Of a stretch of 64,000 bases of DNA, positions 16,495 through 23,745 are shown one piece after another (the stretch's first letter is position 1; each line of letters begins with the position of its first letter). Both the position numbers and the translations under genes were made by a program. The notes beneath the pieces are model-generated. The model was not told the origin of the DNA. It was given only the letters and a program-made list of their open reading frames with translations, and searched no databases. Source of the DNA: Azorhizobium doebereinerae UFLA1-100 (lineage in GTDB: Bacteria; Pseudomonadota; Alphaproteobacteria; Rhizobiales; Xanthobacteraceae). The stretch lies in the NCBI RefSeq assembly GCF_000473085.1, contig NZ_AXBA01000006.1, positions 62,001-126,000 of the forward strand, written 5' to 3'.

Positions 16495-17640
16495 TCAGAG
16501 CTTGCCGTCGGCCGCCAGCGCCATGTAGGTGTCGATGAAGCGCAGCTTCACGTTCTTGGCGTCGCCCAGCACCTTGCCGTCGGGCAAGGCGATGCCGATG
16601 GCGTCGGCGGATTTCGCGTTCTCGCCCAGCAGCTTCTTCTCGAACAGGAACTTGCGCACCCGGTCCATGGTGGTGCCGACGGCGGGGGACTTCACGAACG
16701 CCACCGCATCGGCCGCCTTGTCGAACAGCTTGGTGGCCTTGAGCTGGCTTTCGAAGCCGGCGAGATCGGTGCCCGACGCCTTGCCCATGGCGGCGCGCGC
16801 CGCCTTGCCCGCCTCGCTCTCGGCGGTCATCAGGGTGACGGTCTCGTACCAGATGCCGGCCAGCGCCTTGCCGAAGTCGGGATTGTCGGTGAGCGTCTGC
16901 GTATTGGCGACCATGAGGTCCATGATCTCGCCGGGGATCTTGGAGCTGTCGAACACGTTCTTGGCGCTCTTCTCGGCCAGGATCTCGGACACCAGCGGGT
17001 TCCAGGTGACGACCGCCGTCACCGCCTTGGTCTTGTAGGCGGCCACCATGTCGGCGTCGGAGGTGTTCACCACCTTCACGTCGCGCTCGGACAGCTTCAC
17101 GCTCTCTAGCGCCCGCGCCAGCAGGTAATGCGAGACCGAGAATTCCACCAGATTGACCTTCTGGCCCTTGATGGCGGCCAGGCTGTCCTTGCCCTTCAGG
17201 ATCACCGCGTCATTGCCGTTGGAGAAGTCGCCCATGATGACGGCGGAGGTGTCCACGCCGCCGGCGGCGGGCACGGAGAGGGCGTCCATATTGGTCACGG
17301 TCAGCGCGTCGAACGCGCCGGCGGTATATTGGTTGATGCTTTCGACATAATCGTTGAACTGCACCACGTCGATCTTGAGGCCGTATTTGTCGGCCCATTT
17401 CTTCACGATGCCATGGTCTGCGGCATAGCCCCAGGGCATCCAGCCCACATAGATCGACCAGGCGACCTTGAAGTCCTTCTTGGGCGCGGCCTGCGCGGGG
17501 GCGGCCAGCGGGCCGATGTTGAGCATCAGCGCAGCGGCGCCGGCAAGGCCGAGCAGCGCCGCGCGGCGGGCGAGCCGCGTTGAAGCGAGGGGCGAAGCAA
17601 CGAGGCGTGAGGACAGAAGCGTCGCAATCGAGAAGCGCAT
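16495..17640 (-). CDS. Guanidine ABC transporter substrate-binding protein
   Basis: This 381-residue periplasmic binding protein is of NitT/TauT type. It has a long signal region (about residues 1-52, ending PAQAAPKKD). The mature start KVAWSIYVGWMPWGYAADHG is typical of binding proteins in urea/guanidine carboxylase operons. The start at 17640 is set by the AAGGGGAA site; an open frame upstream runs through the riboswitch and is not coding. It is the first gene of the guanidine operon, 67 bases beyond the riboswitch. Acidic and aromatic ligand contacts could not be assigned by eye, so guanidine as ligand is from context. Confidence 0.9.
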   Translation of the reverse strand: MRFSIATLLSSRLVASPLASTRLARRAALLGLAGAAALMLNIGPLAAPAQAAPKKDFKVAWSIYVGWMPWGYAADHGIVKKWADKYGLKIDVVQFNDYVESINQYTAGAFDALTVTNMDALSVPAAGGVDTSAVIMGDFSNGNDAVILKGKDSLAAIKGQKVNLVEFSVSHYLLARALESVKLSERDVKVVNTSDADMVAAYKTKAVTAVVTWNPLVSEILAEKSAKNVFDSSKIPGEIMDLMVANTQTLTDNPDFGKALAGIWYETVTLMTAESEAGKAARAAMGKASGTDLAGFESQLKATKLFDKAADAVAFVKSPAVGTTMDRVRKFLFEKKLLGENAKSADAIGIALPDGKVLGDAKNVKLRFIDTYMALAADGKL

Positions 17641-17707
17641 AGTGTTCCCCTTGTTGAAAATCGGGGAATTGGCGGAGACTCGCGTGCCACCAATTCCTTG
17701 GCCACCG

Positions 17708-17813
17708 AGGTCTCCCGGGCTTTTATCCCGCCGTGCGCCCGGCCCGGATGTCTCCCGGGCCGGTGGCAGCTCTCGGACCAGCACGCCGCAACGGCGCCGG
17801 AACCCTAGCCACC
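17708..17813 (-). promoter_or_regulatory. Guanidine-I (ykkC) riboswitch
   Basis: Read on the minus strand, the conserved boxes occur in the right order: GGCTAGGGTTCCG (about 17813-17798), then CTGGTCCGAGAG (about 17782-17770), then an ACGGCGGGATAAAAGCCCGG block followed by GAGACC (to 17709). These are the hallmark sequences of the ykkC class that binds guanidinium. It lies in the leader of the binding-protein gene and should turn the operon on when guanidine is bound. The sequence GGTGGC occurs on both flanks and may take part in outer or alternative pairing. Confidence 0.95.
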
Positions 17814-17830
17814 AACTCTGGCCCTTAACT

Positions 17831-17846
17831 AGCAAGTGGTGTGCCA
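17831..17846 (-). promoter_or_regulatory. Sigma-54 promoter of the guanidine operon
   Basis: On the minus strand TGGCACACCACTTGCT fits the RpoN consensus TGGCAC-N5-TTGCA/T, with GG and GC separated by exactly 10 bases. The predicted start, about 12 bases after the GC, falls just before the riboswitch aptamer. This indicates NtrC-type nitrogen control stacked on guanidine sensing. No clear NtrC site was recognised upstream. Confidence 0.8.
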
Positions 17847-18047
17847 CGGAAAAATGCTGGAGAATCAAGGGCAGGCAGGAGGTGTGCGGAGGGTCTTGCG
17901 CCCGCGTTGGCGGCAAACGGCGCCGAAATAGGCAAAAATGCCCTGCGTCCGCCATCTTGCATGCACGCCGCCGCAAAACTTGCCGGGCCTTGTCGCCGGC
18001 ATTGGGTCGGGGGCCGTGCCGTCATGGGTATTCCCGGCCCCCCGCCC

Positions 18048-18917
18048 CTATTTCTCCGTCTCCGTCAGCCCGTCCACGAACAGGCGCTGCATGGCGAGGA
18101 TCACCGCCACCGGCGGCAGCAAGGCGAGGATGGCGGTGCCCATCACCAGGTGCCAGACCGGGGCCTCCTGGTTCGCCGTGGCGGCGAGGCGCTGGATCGA
18201 GGTGACGATGGTGGCGTGGCTCGCCTCTGTCGTCACCATCAGCGGCCACAGATACTGGTTCCAGCCATAGATGAAGAGGATGACGAACAGCGCCGCGATG
18301 TTGGTGCGCGAGAGCGGCAGCAGGATGTGCCAGAAGAAGCGCATCGGCCCGGCCCCGTCCATCCTGGCCGCCTCCGTCATCTCGTCGGGAATGGTCATGA
18401 ACACCTGCCGGAACAGGAAGGTGGCGGTGGCGCTGGCGATCAGCGGCAGGATCAGCCCGCCCGGCGTGTTCAAGAGCGCGAGGTCCGCCACCACCTTGTA
18501 GGTGGGCAGGATGCGCACCTCCACCGGCAGCATCAGGGTGATGAAGATCAGCCAGAAGGCCGTCACCCGGAACGGAAAGCGGAAATAGCTCACCGCGAAG
18601 GCCGACAGCAGGGAGATGGCGATCTTGCCCACGGCGATGCCCAGCGCCATGACGAAGCTGTTCCACAGCATGGGGCCGATGGGCGGGACCCCCGGCGGCG
18701 GCGCGCCGAGGCCGACCAGCGCGGCGTAATTGGCCGGCCCGTCCGGGCCCGGCAGGACGCCGATGCGCCCGCCCAGGAAATCGGCGCCCGGATGGGTGGA
18801 GGCGACGAAGGCCAGATAGACCGGCAGCACCATGACCGCGACGCCGAGGATGAGCACGCCGTGGGCGGCGAGCGTCAGCGCGCCGTCGCGCTCCACCATG
18901 CCGTCGCGCCGGGCCAT
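18048..18917 (-). CDS. ugpE: Glycerol-3-phosphate-type ABC permease UgpE
   Basis: This 289-residue permease is of the carbohydrate CUT1 family. About six hydrophobic segments and the EAA loop EAARMDGAGPMRFFWHILLP are visible, with NQYLWPLMVTTEASHATI and VTSIQRLA, which are typical of UgpE. It overlaps ugpA by ATGA. It is the last gene before the guanidine operon promoter; no ugpC ATPase follows, although ugpC normally completes this operon. Confidence 0.88.
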   Translation of the reverse strand: MARRDGMVERDGALTLAAHGVLILGVAVMVLPVYLAFVASTHPGADFLGGRIGVLPGPDGPANYAALVGLGAPPPGVPPIGPMLWNSFVMALGIAVGKIAISLLSAFAVSYFRFPFRVTAFWLIFITLMLPVEVRILPTYKVVADLALLNTPGGLILPLIASATATFLFRQVFMTIPDEMTEAARMDGAGPMRFFWHILLPLSRTNIAALFVILFIYGWNQYLWPLMVTTEASHATIVTSIQRLAATANQEAPVWHLVMGTAILALLPPVAVILAMQRLFVDGLTETEK

Positions 18918-19801
18918 CAATATTGCACCTTGCGCTCGATATGGCGGAATTGGAGCACGGTGAGCGCCGCCACGATGGCCAGCAGCACCACCGACTGGGC
19001 GGAGGACGAGCCCAGGTCCAGCCCTTCGAACCCGTCCTTGAACACCTTGTAGACCAAGGTGGTGGTCGCCCGCCCCGGCCCGCCGCCAGTGGTGGCGTGG
19101 ATGATGCCGAAGGTGTCGAAGAAGGCATAGGTCACGTTCACCACCACCAGGAAGACGGTGGTGGGCGCCAGCAGCGGGAAGACGATGGCGGTGAAGCGCC
19201 GGACCGGCCCCGCCCCGTCCAGCGCCGCCGCCTCGATGAGGGGGCGGGGAATGGCGCGCAGACCGGCGTAGAAGAACAGCAGATTGTAGCTGACCTGCTT
19301 CCAGGCCGCCGCCAGCACCACCAGCAGCAGCGCCTGCCGGCCGTCGAGGAAGTGGTTCCAGGTGACGCCGAGGCCGCGCAGGGCGCGGGCGGCGACGCCG
19401 ACATTGGGATCGAACATGAACCAGAACAGGATGGCGGCCACCGCCGGGGCCACCGCATAGGGCCAGATCAGCAGGGTGCGGTAGAGGCCGGCGAGGCGCC
19501 CGGCCTTCTCCGCCGCCAGCGCCAGCAGCAGGCCGAGGGCGAGCGAGAGGCCCGCCACCGCGCCGGAGAAGAGGAAAGTGACGCCCACCGCCTCCAGATA
19601 GGCCGGGTCGCGGGCCAAAGCGGCGAAATTCTCCAGGCCGACGAACTGCCGGGAGAGGCCGAAGGCATCCTCCGCATAGAGCGCGCCGAGAAGCGCTTCG
19701 CCCGCCGGCCAGAGGAAGAAGACGGCGGTGACGGCGAGCTGCGGCGCCAGCAGCAGGTAGGGCAGCACTTTGTTGGGGAAGGTGACGCGCTTGGCCTGCA
19801 T
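18917..19801 (-). CDS. ugpA: Glycerol-3-phosphate-type ABC permease UgpA
   Basis: This 294-residue inner-membrane permease partners UgpE. It starts [20 protein letters not shown] and carries [20 protein letters not shown] and [11 protein letters not shown] as the EAA loop, and [19 protein letters not shown], a typical UgpA stretch. It follows ugpB after a 71-base gap with a strong hairpin. The overlap with ugpE is four bases. Confidence 0.9.
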   Translation of the reverse strand: MQAKRVTFPNKVLPYLLLAPQLAVTAVFFLWPAGEALLGALYAEDAFGLSRQFVGLENFAALARDPAYLEAVGVTFLFSGAVAGLSLALGLLLALAAEKAGRLAGLYRTLLIWPYAVAPAVAAILFWFMFDPNVGVAARALRGLGVTWNHFLDGRQALLLVVLAAAWKQVSYNLLFFYAGLRAIPRPLIEAAALDGAGPVRRFTAIVFPLLAPTTVFLVVVNVTYAFFDTFGIIHATTGGGPGRATTTLVYKVFKDGFEGLDLGSSSAQSVVLLAIVAALTVLQFRHIERKVQY

Positions 19802-19837
19802 GGCGCCTCGGGATCGGCGAAGGGACGGCGATCGGGC

Positions 19838-19865
19838 GGCCCGCTGATCGCTCGATCAGCGGGCC
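19838..19865. terminator. Strong hairpin between ugpB and ugpA
   Basis: GGCCCGCTGATCG and CGATCAGCGGGCC form a perfect 13-base stem with a two-base spacer, eight bases after the ugpB stop. No T-run follows on the minus strand, so partial termination or 3'-end protection of ugpB mRNA is the likely effect, giving more binding protein than permease. Confidence 0.65.
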
Positions 19866-19872
19866 GGAGGGA

Positions 19873-21198
19873 CTATGGGTTGGCCTTCTCGAACGCCAGC
19901 AGCAGCGTGTTGCCGCGCGCCTGGGCGTCATCCAGCGCCGCCTTGGCGGTCTTGCTGCCGGCAAGCGTCGCCTCCAGCTCCTCCTCGATCACGTCGCGGA
20001 TCTGGGCGAACGAGCCGAAGCGCAGGCCCTTGGAATTCTCCGTCGGCGGGTTGAGCGTCATCTGCAGGATGGAGACGTCGGTGCCGGGGTTCTTGTCATA
20101 GAAGCCCTGGCTCTTGGAGAGGTGGTAGGCGGCTTCCGTGATCGGCAGGTAGCCGGTCTGCTGGTGCCACCAGGCCTGCACCTCGGGGCGCGAGAGATAG
20201 GTGAAGAATTTCGCCGCGCCCTTGTACTCCGCCTGCGGCCGGCCGGTGAGCACCCACAGGGTGGCGCCGCCGATGATCGAATTCTGCGGCGCGCCTTTCA
20301 CATCCGGCCAATAGGGGATCATGCCGTATCCCAGATCGAATTTGGCATTGGCGAGAATCGCGGCGCGCGCGGCCGAGGAGCCGATGGACATGGCGCATTC
20401 GCCGGAGAAGAATTTCGGGTCCGCCTTCGCCTGGCGTCCGCCATAGTCGAAAAGCCTGGATTTCTGCCACTCCGCCAGCTTTTCCCAATGGTGTTGTACC
20501 AGGGTGTTCGAAATGGTGAGCTGTGTGTCCAAACCGCCCATTCCGTTCTGCTTCGTGCCGATGGGCACGTTATGGAAGGCGGAAAGGTTCTCCACATTCA
20601 CCCAGGACGGCCATTGGGTGGTGAAGCCGCAGGGCACGCCGGAGGCCTGAAGCTTTTTCGCCATCGCCTCCAGTTCCGGCCAGGTCTTGGGCGGGACGGC
20701 GGGGTCGAGGCCGGCCTTCTGGAACAGATCCTTGTTGTAATAGAGGATCGTGGTGGAGGAATTGAACGGGAAGGACAGCAGATTGCCTTGGGTGTCCGAG
20801 TAATAGCCGGTCACGGCGGGCAGATAGGCCTTGGGAGCGAAGGGTTCGCCTTGCTCGGCCATCAGCTTGTACACGGGATAGACCGCGCCCTTGGCGGCCA
20901 TCATGGTGGCGGTGCCGACCTCGAACACCTGGACGATGGCCGGCTGCTGCTTGGCCCGGAACGCGGCGATGGCCCCGGTCATGGTCTCCGGATAGGAGCC
21001 CTTGAATACCGGGACGATTTTGTATTCGCCTTGCGAGGCATTGAAATCGCTGGCGATTTTCTCCAGCTTCTCGCCCAGCGGCCCGGACATGGCGTGCCAC
21101 CACTGGATCTCCACCTCGGCCCTGGCCTGCCCGGCCAGCAGGCCCAGCCCGAGCACCCCGGCCGCCAGCGCCCGTCCCGTCCTCGTCCACATGCCCAT
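19873..21198 (-). CDS. ugpB: Glycerol-3-phosphate-type substrate-binding protein UgpB
   Basis: This 441-residue periplasmic protein has a signal peptide of about 27 residues (MGMWTRTGRALAAGVLGLGL, then LAGQARA). It follows with VEIQWWHAMSGPLGEKLEKI, the diagnostic UgpB start. GVPCGFTTQWPSWVNVENLS is another UgpB signature with the aromatic contacts used for glycerol 3-phosphate or glycerophosphodiesters. It is the first gene of ugpBAE and is divergent from the Hsp70-like gene. Phosphate control (PhoB) is usual for the family; no clear Pho box was recognised. Confidence 0.92.
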   Translation of the reverse strand: MGMWTRTGRALAAGVLGLGLLAGQARAEVEIQWWHAMSGPLGEKLEKIASDFNASQGEYKIVPVFKGSYPETMTGAIAAFRAKQQPAIVQVFEVGTATMMAAKGAVYPVYKLMAEQGEPFAPKAYLPAVTGYYSDTQGNLLSFPFNSSTTILYYNKDLFQKAGLDPAVPPKTWPELEAMAKKLQASGVPCGFTTQWPSWVNVENLSAFHNVPIGTKQNGMGGLDTQLTISNTLVQHHWEKLAEWQKSRLFDYGGRQAKADPKFFSGECAMSIGSSAARAAILANAKFDLGYGMIPYWPDVKGAPQNSIIGGATLWVLTGRPQAEYKGAAKFFTYLSRPEVQAWWHQQTGYLPITEAAYHLSKSQGFYDKNPGTDVSILQMTLNPPTENSKGLRFGSFAQIRDVIEEELEATLAGSKTAKAALDDAQARGNTLLLAFEKANP

Positions 21199-21374
21199 GT
21201 CCGCCTCCGGTCTGCCGCCGGCAGGGCCGGCTGTCTCCGGCGGAGGCTTGGGGGCTTTGCATGAAGGCGCCGTGACGACGCGATGACGGCCATGTGACCG
21301 CCGTACCGGAATGGCGAACAGCCTTGATCCGAAGCCGCTTAGCGCGTAACAAGCCCGCCCTTCGGAGATCCCCC

Positions 21375-22622
21375 ATGGCGGCCTGCGGCCTCGATTTCGG
21401 TACGTCCAACACCACGCTCGGCGTGCCCACCGGCCAAGGCCCGGTGCTGGCGGCGCTGGAAGACGGGCGCGACACCGTGCCGAGCGCGGTCTTCTACGAC
21501 CGCGCCGGCCATCCGCGCATCGGCCGCGCCGCCGTGAGGGCCTATGTGGAGGGCGAGGACGGCCGGCTGATGCGCGCGCTCAAATCCGTGCTCGGCACCG
21601 CCCTGCTGGACGAGAGCACGGCGGTCGGCCGGCGCCGGATTCCGTTCCGCGCGGTGATCGGCGACTTCATCGCCACCGTGAAGGCGCGCGCCGAGGCGGA
21701 GCGGAAAGCCGAATTGACCCAGGTGGTTATGGGCCGCCCGGTGTTCTTCGTGGACGAGGACCCGGCGGGCAACGCCAGGGCGCAGGAGGCGTTGGAGGAG
21801 ATCGCGCGCGGCGCCGGTTTCGCCGACGTGACCTTCCAGTTCGAGCCCATCGCCGCCGCGCTCGACTATGAGCAGCAGGTCGGCCACGAGGAACTGGCGC
21901 TGATCGCCGACATCGGCGGCGGCACTTCGGATTTCTCCATCGTGCGCCTCGGCCCCGACCGCCGCCGGCTGCCGGACCGGGCCGGCGACATCCTGGCCAA
22001 TGACGGGGTGCGCATCGGCGGCACCGACTTCGACCGCCAGCTCTCGCTGGGCGTGGTGATGCCGCTCCTGGGCTACCGCACCCCCATGAAGCAGCCGGGC
22101 CGCGACGTGCCGAGCGCCTATTATTTCGACCTCGCCACCTGGTCCGCCATCAACCGGCTCTACACGCCGAAGACGGTGCGCGAGATCATCGAGGTGCGGC
22201 GCGACGCGGCCGAGCCGGCCCGGCTGGAGCGCCTCATCAAGGTGATCGAGGAGCAGCGCGGCCATACGCTGGCCATCGCCACCGAGGGCGCCAAGATCGC
22301 GCTGGCGGAAGAAGGCGAAGCCCGGCTCGACCTCCAGGAAGTGGAGGCGGGGCTAGAGGCCGCGCTCGACCGCGACGGCCTGGAGAGCCACACCGCGACC
22401 CTGGCCGAGCGCATCGCCCGGCGCGTGGACGTGTGCCTCCAGCAGGCCGGCGTCCCGGCGGAGCGGATCGACGCGGTGTTCCTCACCGGCGGCTCCACCC
22501 GCCTTGCCCATGTGCGCGCGGCGATCCTCGCCTGCCTGCCGGCCGCCCGGGTGGTGGAGGGCGACACCTTCGGCTCGGTCGGCACCGGGCTGGCCCTGGA
22601 AGCGGCCCGGCGCTTCGCCTGA
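21375..22622 (+). CDS. Hsp70-family protein, YegD-like, without substrate domain
   Basis: This 415-residue protein has an actin-like ATPase fold. MAACGLDFGTSNTTLGVPTG is the phosphate-1 loop, LIADIGGGTSDFSIVRL near 176-192 the phosphate-2 loop, and FLTGGSTRLAHVRAAI near 375-390 the adenosine motif. It stops at the end of the nucleotide-binding domain, so unlike DnaK it has no peptide-binding domain; E. coli YegD has the same design. The ATG at 21375 has a GGAG site. It is a single gene, divergent from ugpB and abutting yhhJ tail to tail with no gap. The client and function are unknown. Confidence 0.88.
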   Translation: MAACGLDFGTSNTTLGVPTGQGPVLAALEDGRDTVPSAVFYDRAGHPRIGRAAVRAYVEGEDGRLMRALKSVLGTALLDESTAVGRRRIPFRAVIGDFIATVKARAEAERKAELTQVVMGRPVFFVDEDPAGNARAQEALEEIARGAGFADVTFQFEPIAAALDYEQQVGHEELALIADIGGGTSDFSIVRLGPDRRRLPDRAGDILANDGVRIGGTDFDRQLSLGVVMPLLGYRTPMKQPGRDVPSAYYFDLATWSAINRLYTPKTVREIIEVRRDAAEPARLERLIKVIEEQRGHTLAIATEGAKIALAEEGEARLDLQEVEAGLEAALDRDGLESHTATLAERIARRVDVCLQQAGVPAERIDAVFLTGGSTRLAHVRAAILACLPAARVVEGDTFGSVGTGLALEAARRFA

Positions 22623-23744
22623 CTATTGCTGCGCGGCGAGGAAGCTGCGGAAGCGGGCGAGGCTGAAGGCGAAGAACAGCCCGCCGATGGCCAGCGTCGC
22701 CAGGAAGCGCGGCCACACCACGTCGAACCCGGCGCCGCGATAGAGGATGGCCTGGGCGAAGGCGACGAAGTGCGTCGAGGGCGAGAATTGCGTCGCCCAT
22801 TGCATCCACACCGGCATGCTCTCCAGCGGGGTGAAGCCGCCGGACAACAGGTTCATGGGCAGCACGGTGAGGATGAACAGCAGCCCGAGCTGCGGCATGG
22901 AACTGGACACCGTGCCGAGGAAGATGCCGAACGAGGCCGAGAAGAACAGATAGAAGGCCACCCCCAGCAGGAACAGCGGCACCGAGCCGGCGATCTGCAT
23001 GCCCATGACGCCGCGCAGCACCGCCAGGATGGAGACCGCCGTCACCAGCAGGATGACCGCGCCATTGGCGATGATCTTGGCCAGCATGATCTCGGACGGG
23101 CGTACCGGCAGCACCAGCACGTGCTCCAGCGTGCCGTGCTCGCGCTCGCGGATCAGCGCCGCCCCCGCCAGCAGCACCGACAGCATGGTGATGTTGTTGA
23201 TGAGGCCCATGGTGCCGGTGAACCAGGAGGATTCCAGCGTCTGGTTGAAGGCCGAGCGGATCTTCAGGTCCACCGGCGAGGGCGTGGTGTTGTCGGTGCG
23301 GTTGACGAAGCGCGCCACCTCCTGCTCGAAGATGGCGGAGATGTCGTTGGCGCCGAGCCCGGCCTGCATCAGCGCGGTGGCGTCGATGAGCAGTTGCACC
23401 GAGGGCGAGCGGCGGGCCAGCACGTCGGCCTCGAATTTCGGCGGGAAGTTCAGCACGAAGGTGTAGCGGGCGCGGTCCATGTCGCGGTCCACGTCGCCGG
23501 GGGCGAGCGCCACCGGCGTCTGGAAGCGCGGCGGCAGCAAGGCGTCGGCGATGGCATGCGACAGGGTGGAATTGTCCTCGTCCACCACGCCCACGGTGGC
23601 GCGGTTGAGATCGTGGCTCATGCCCTTGGCCTGCATGTAGATGGCCGCCGTGAAGGCATAGAGCACCAGCACCAGCATGGCCCGGTCGCGCCACAGGCTG
23701 ATGAGTTCCTTGCGGATGAGGGAAGAGAGGGCGGCCCAGCTCAT
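22623..23744 (-). CDS. yhhJ: ABC-2 family permease, YhhJ-like
   Basis: This 373-residue inner-membrane protein has one N-terminal helix, a large extracytoplasmic domain (about residues 45-175) and five to six C-terminal helices, the layout of ABC-2/DrrB-type exporters. AALIREREHGTLEHVLVLPV is the characteristic cytoplasmic loop. It is the last gene of TetR-HlyD-RbbA-YhhJ, one base after rbbA, as in the E. coli yhiI-rbbA-yhhJ cluster. It probably forms a channel together with the membrane half of RbbA. Confidence 0.9.
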   Translation of the reverse strand: MSWAALSSLIRKELISLWRDRAMLVLVLYAFTAAIYMQAKGMSHDLNRATVGVVDEDNSTLSHAIADALLPPRFQTPVALAPGDVDRDMDRARYTFVLNFPPKFEADVLARRSPSVQLLIDATALMQAGLGANDISAIFEQEVARFVNRTDNTTPSPVDLKIRSAFNQTLESSWFTGTMGLINNITMLSVLLAGAALIREREHGTLEHVLVLPVRPSEIMLAKIIANGAVILLVTAVSILAVLRGVMGMQIAGSVPLFLLGVAFYLFFSASFGIFLGTVSSSMPQLGLLFILTVLPMNLLSGGFTPLESMPVWMQWATQFSPSTHFVAFAQAILYRGAGFDVVWPRFLATLAIGGLFFAFSLARFRSFLAAQQ

Positions 23745-23745
23745 G

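Noticed and set aside
17641-17976. N-terminal extension of the guanidine-binding protein
   Set aside because: The frame runs through the riboswitch and the sigma-54 promoter, and a proper ribosome site and signal peptide start at 17640.
17847-18047. NtrC binding sites (TGCACC-N5-GGTGCA) upstream of the sigma-54 promoter
   Set aside because: TGCATGCA-like words are present, but none has the right spacing.
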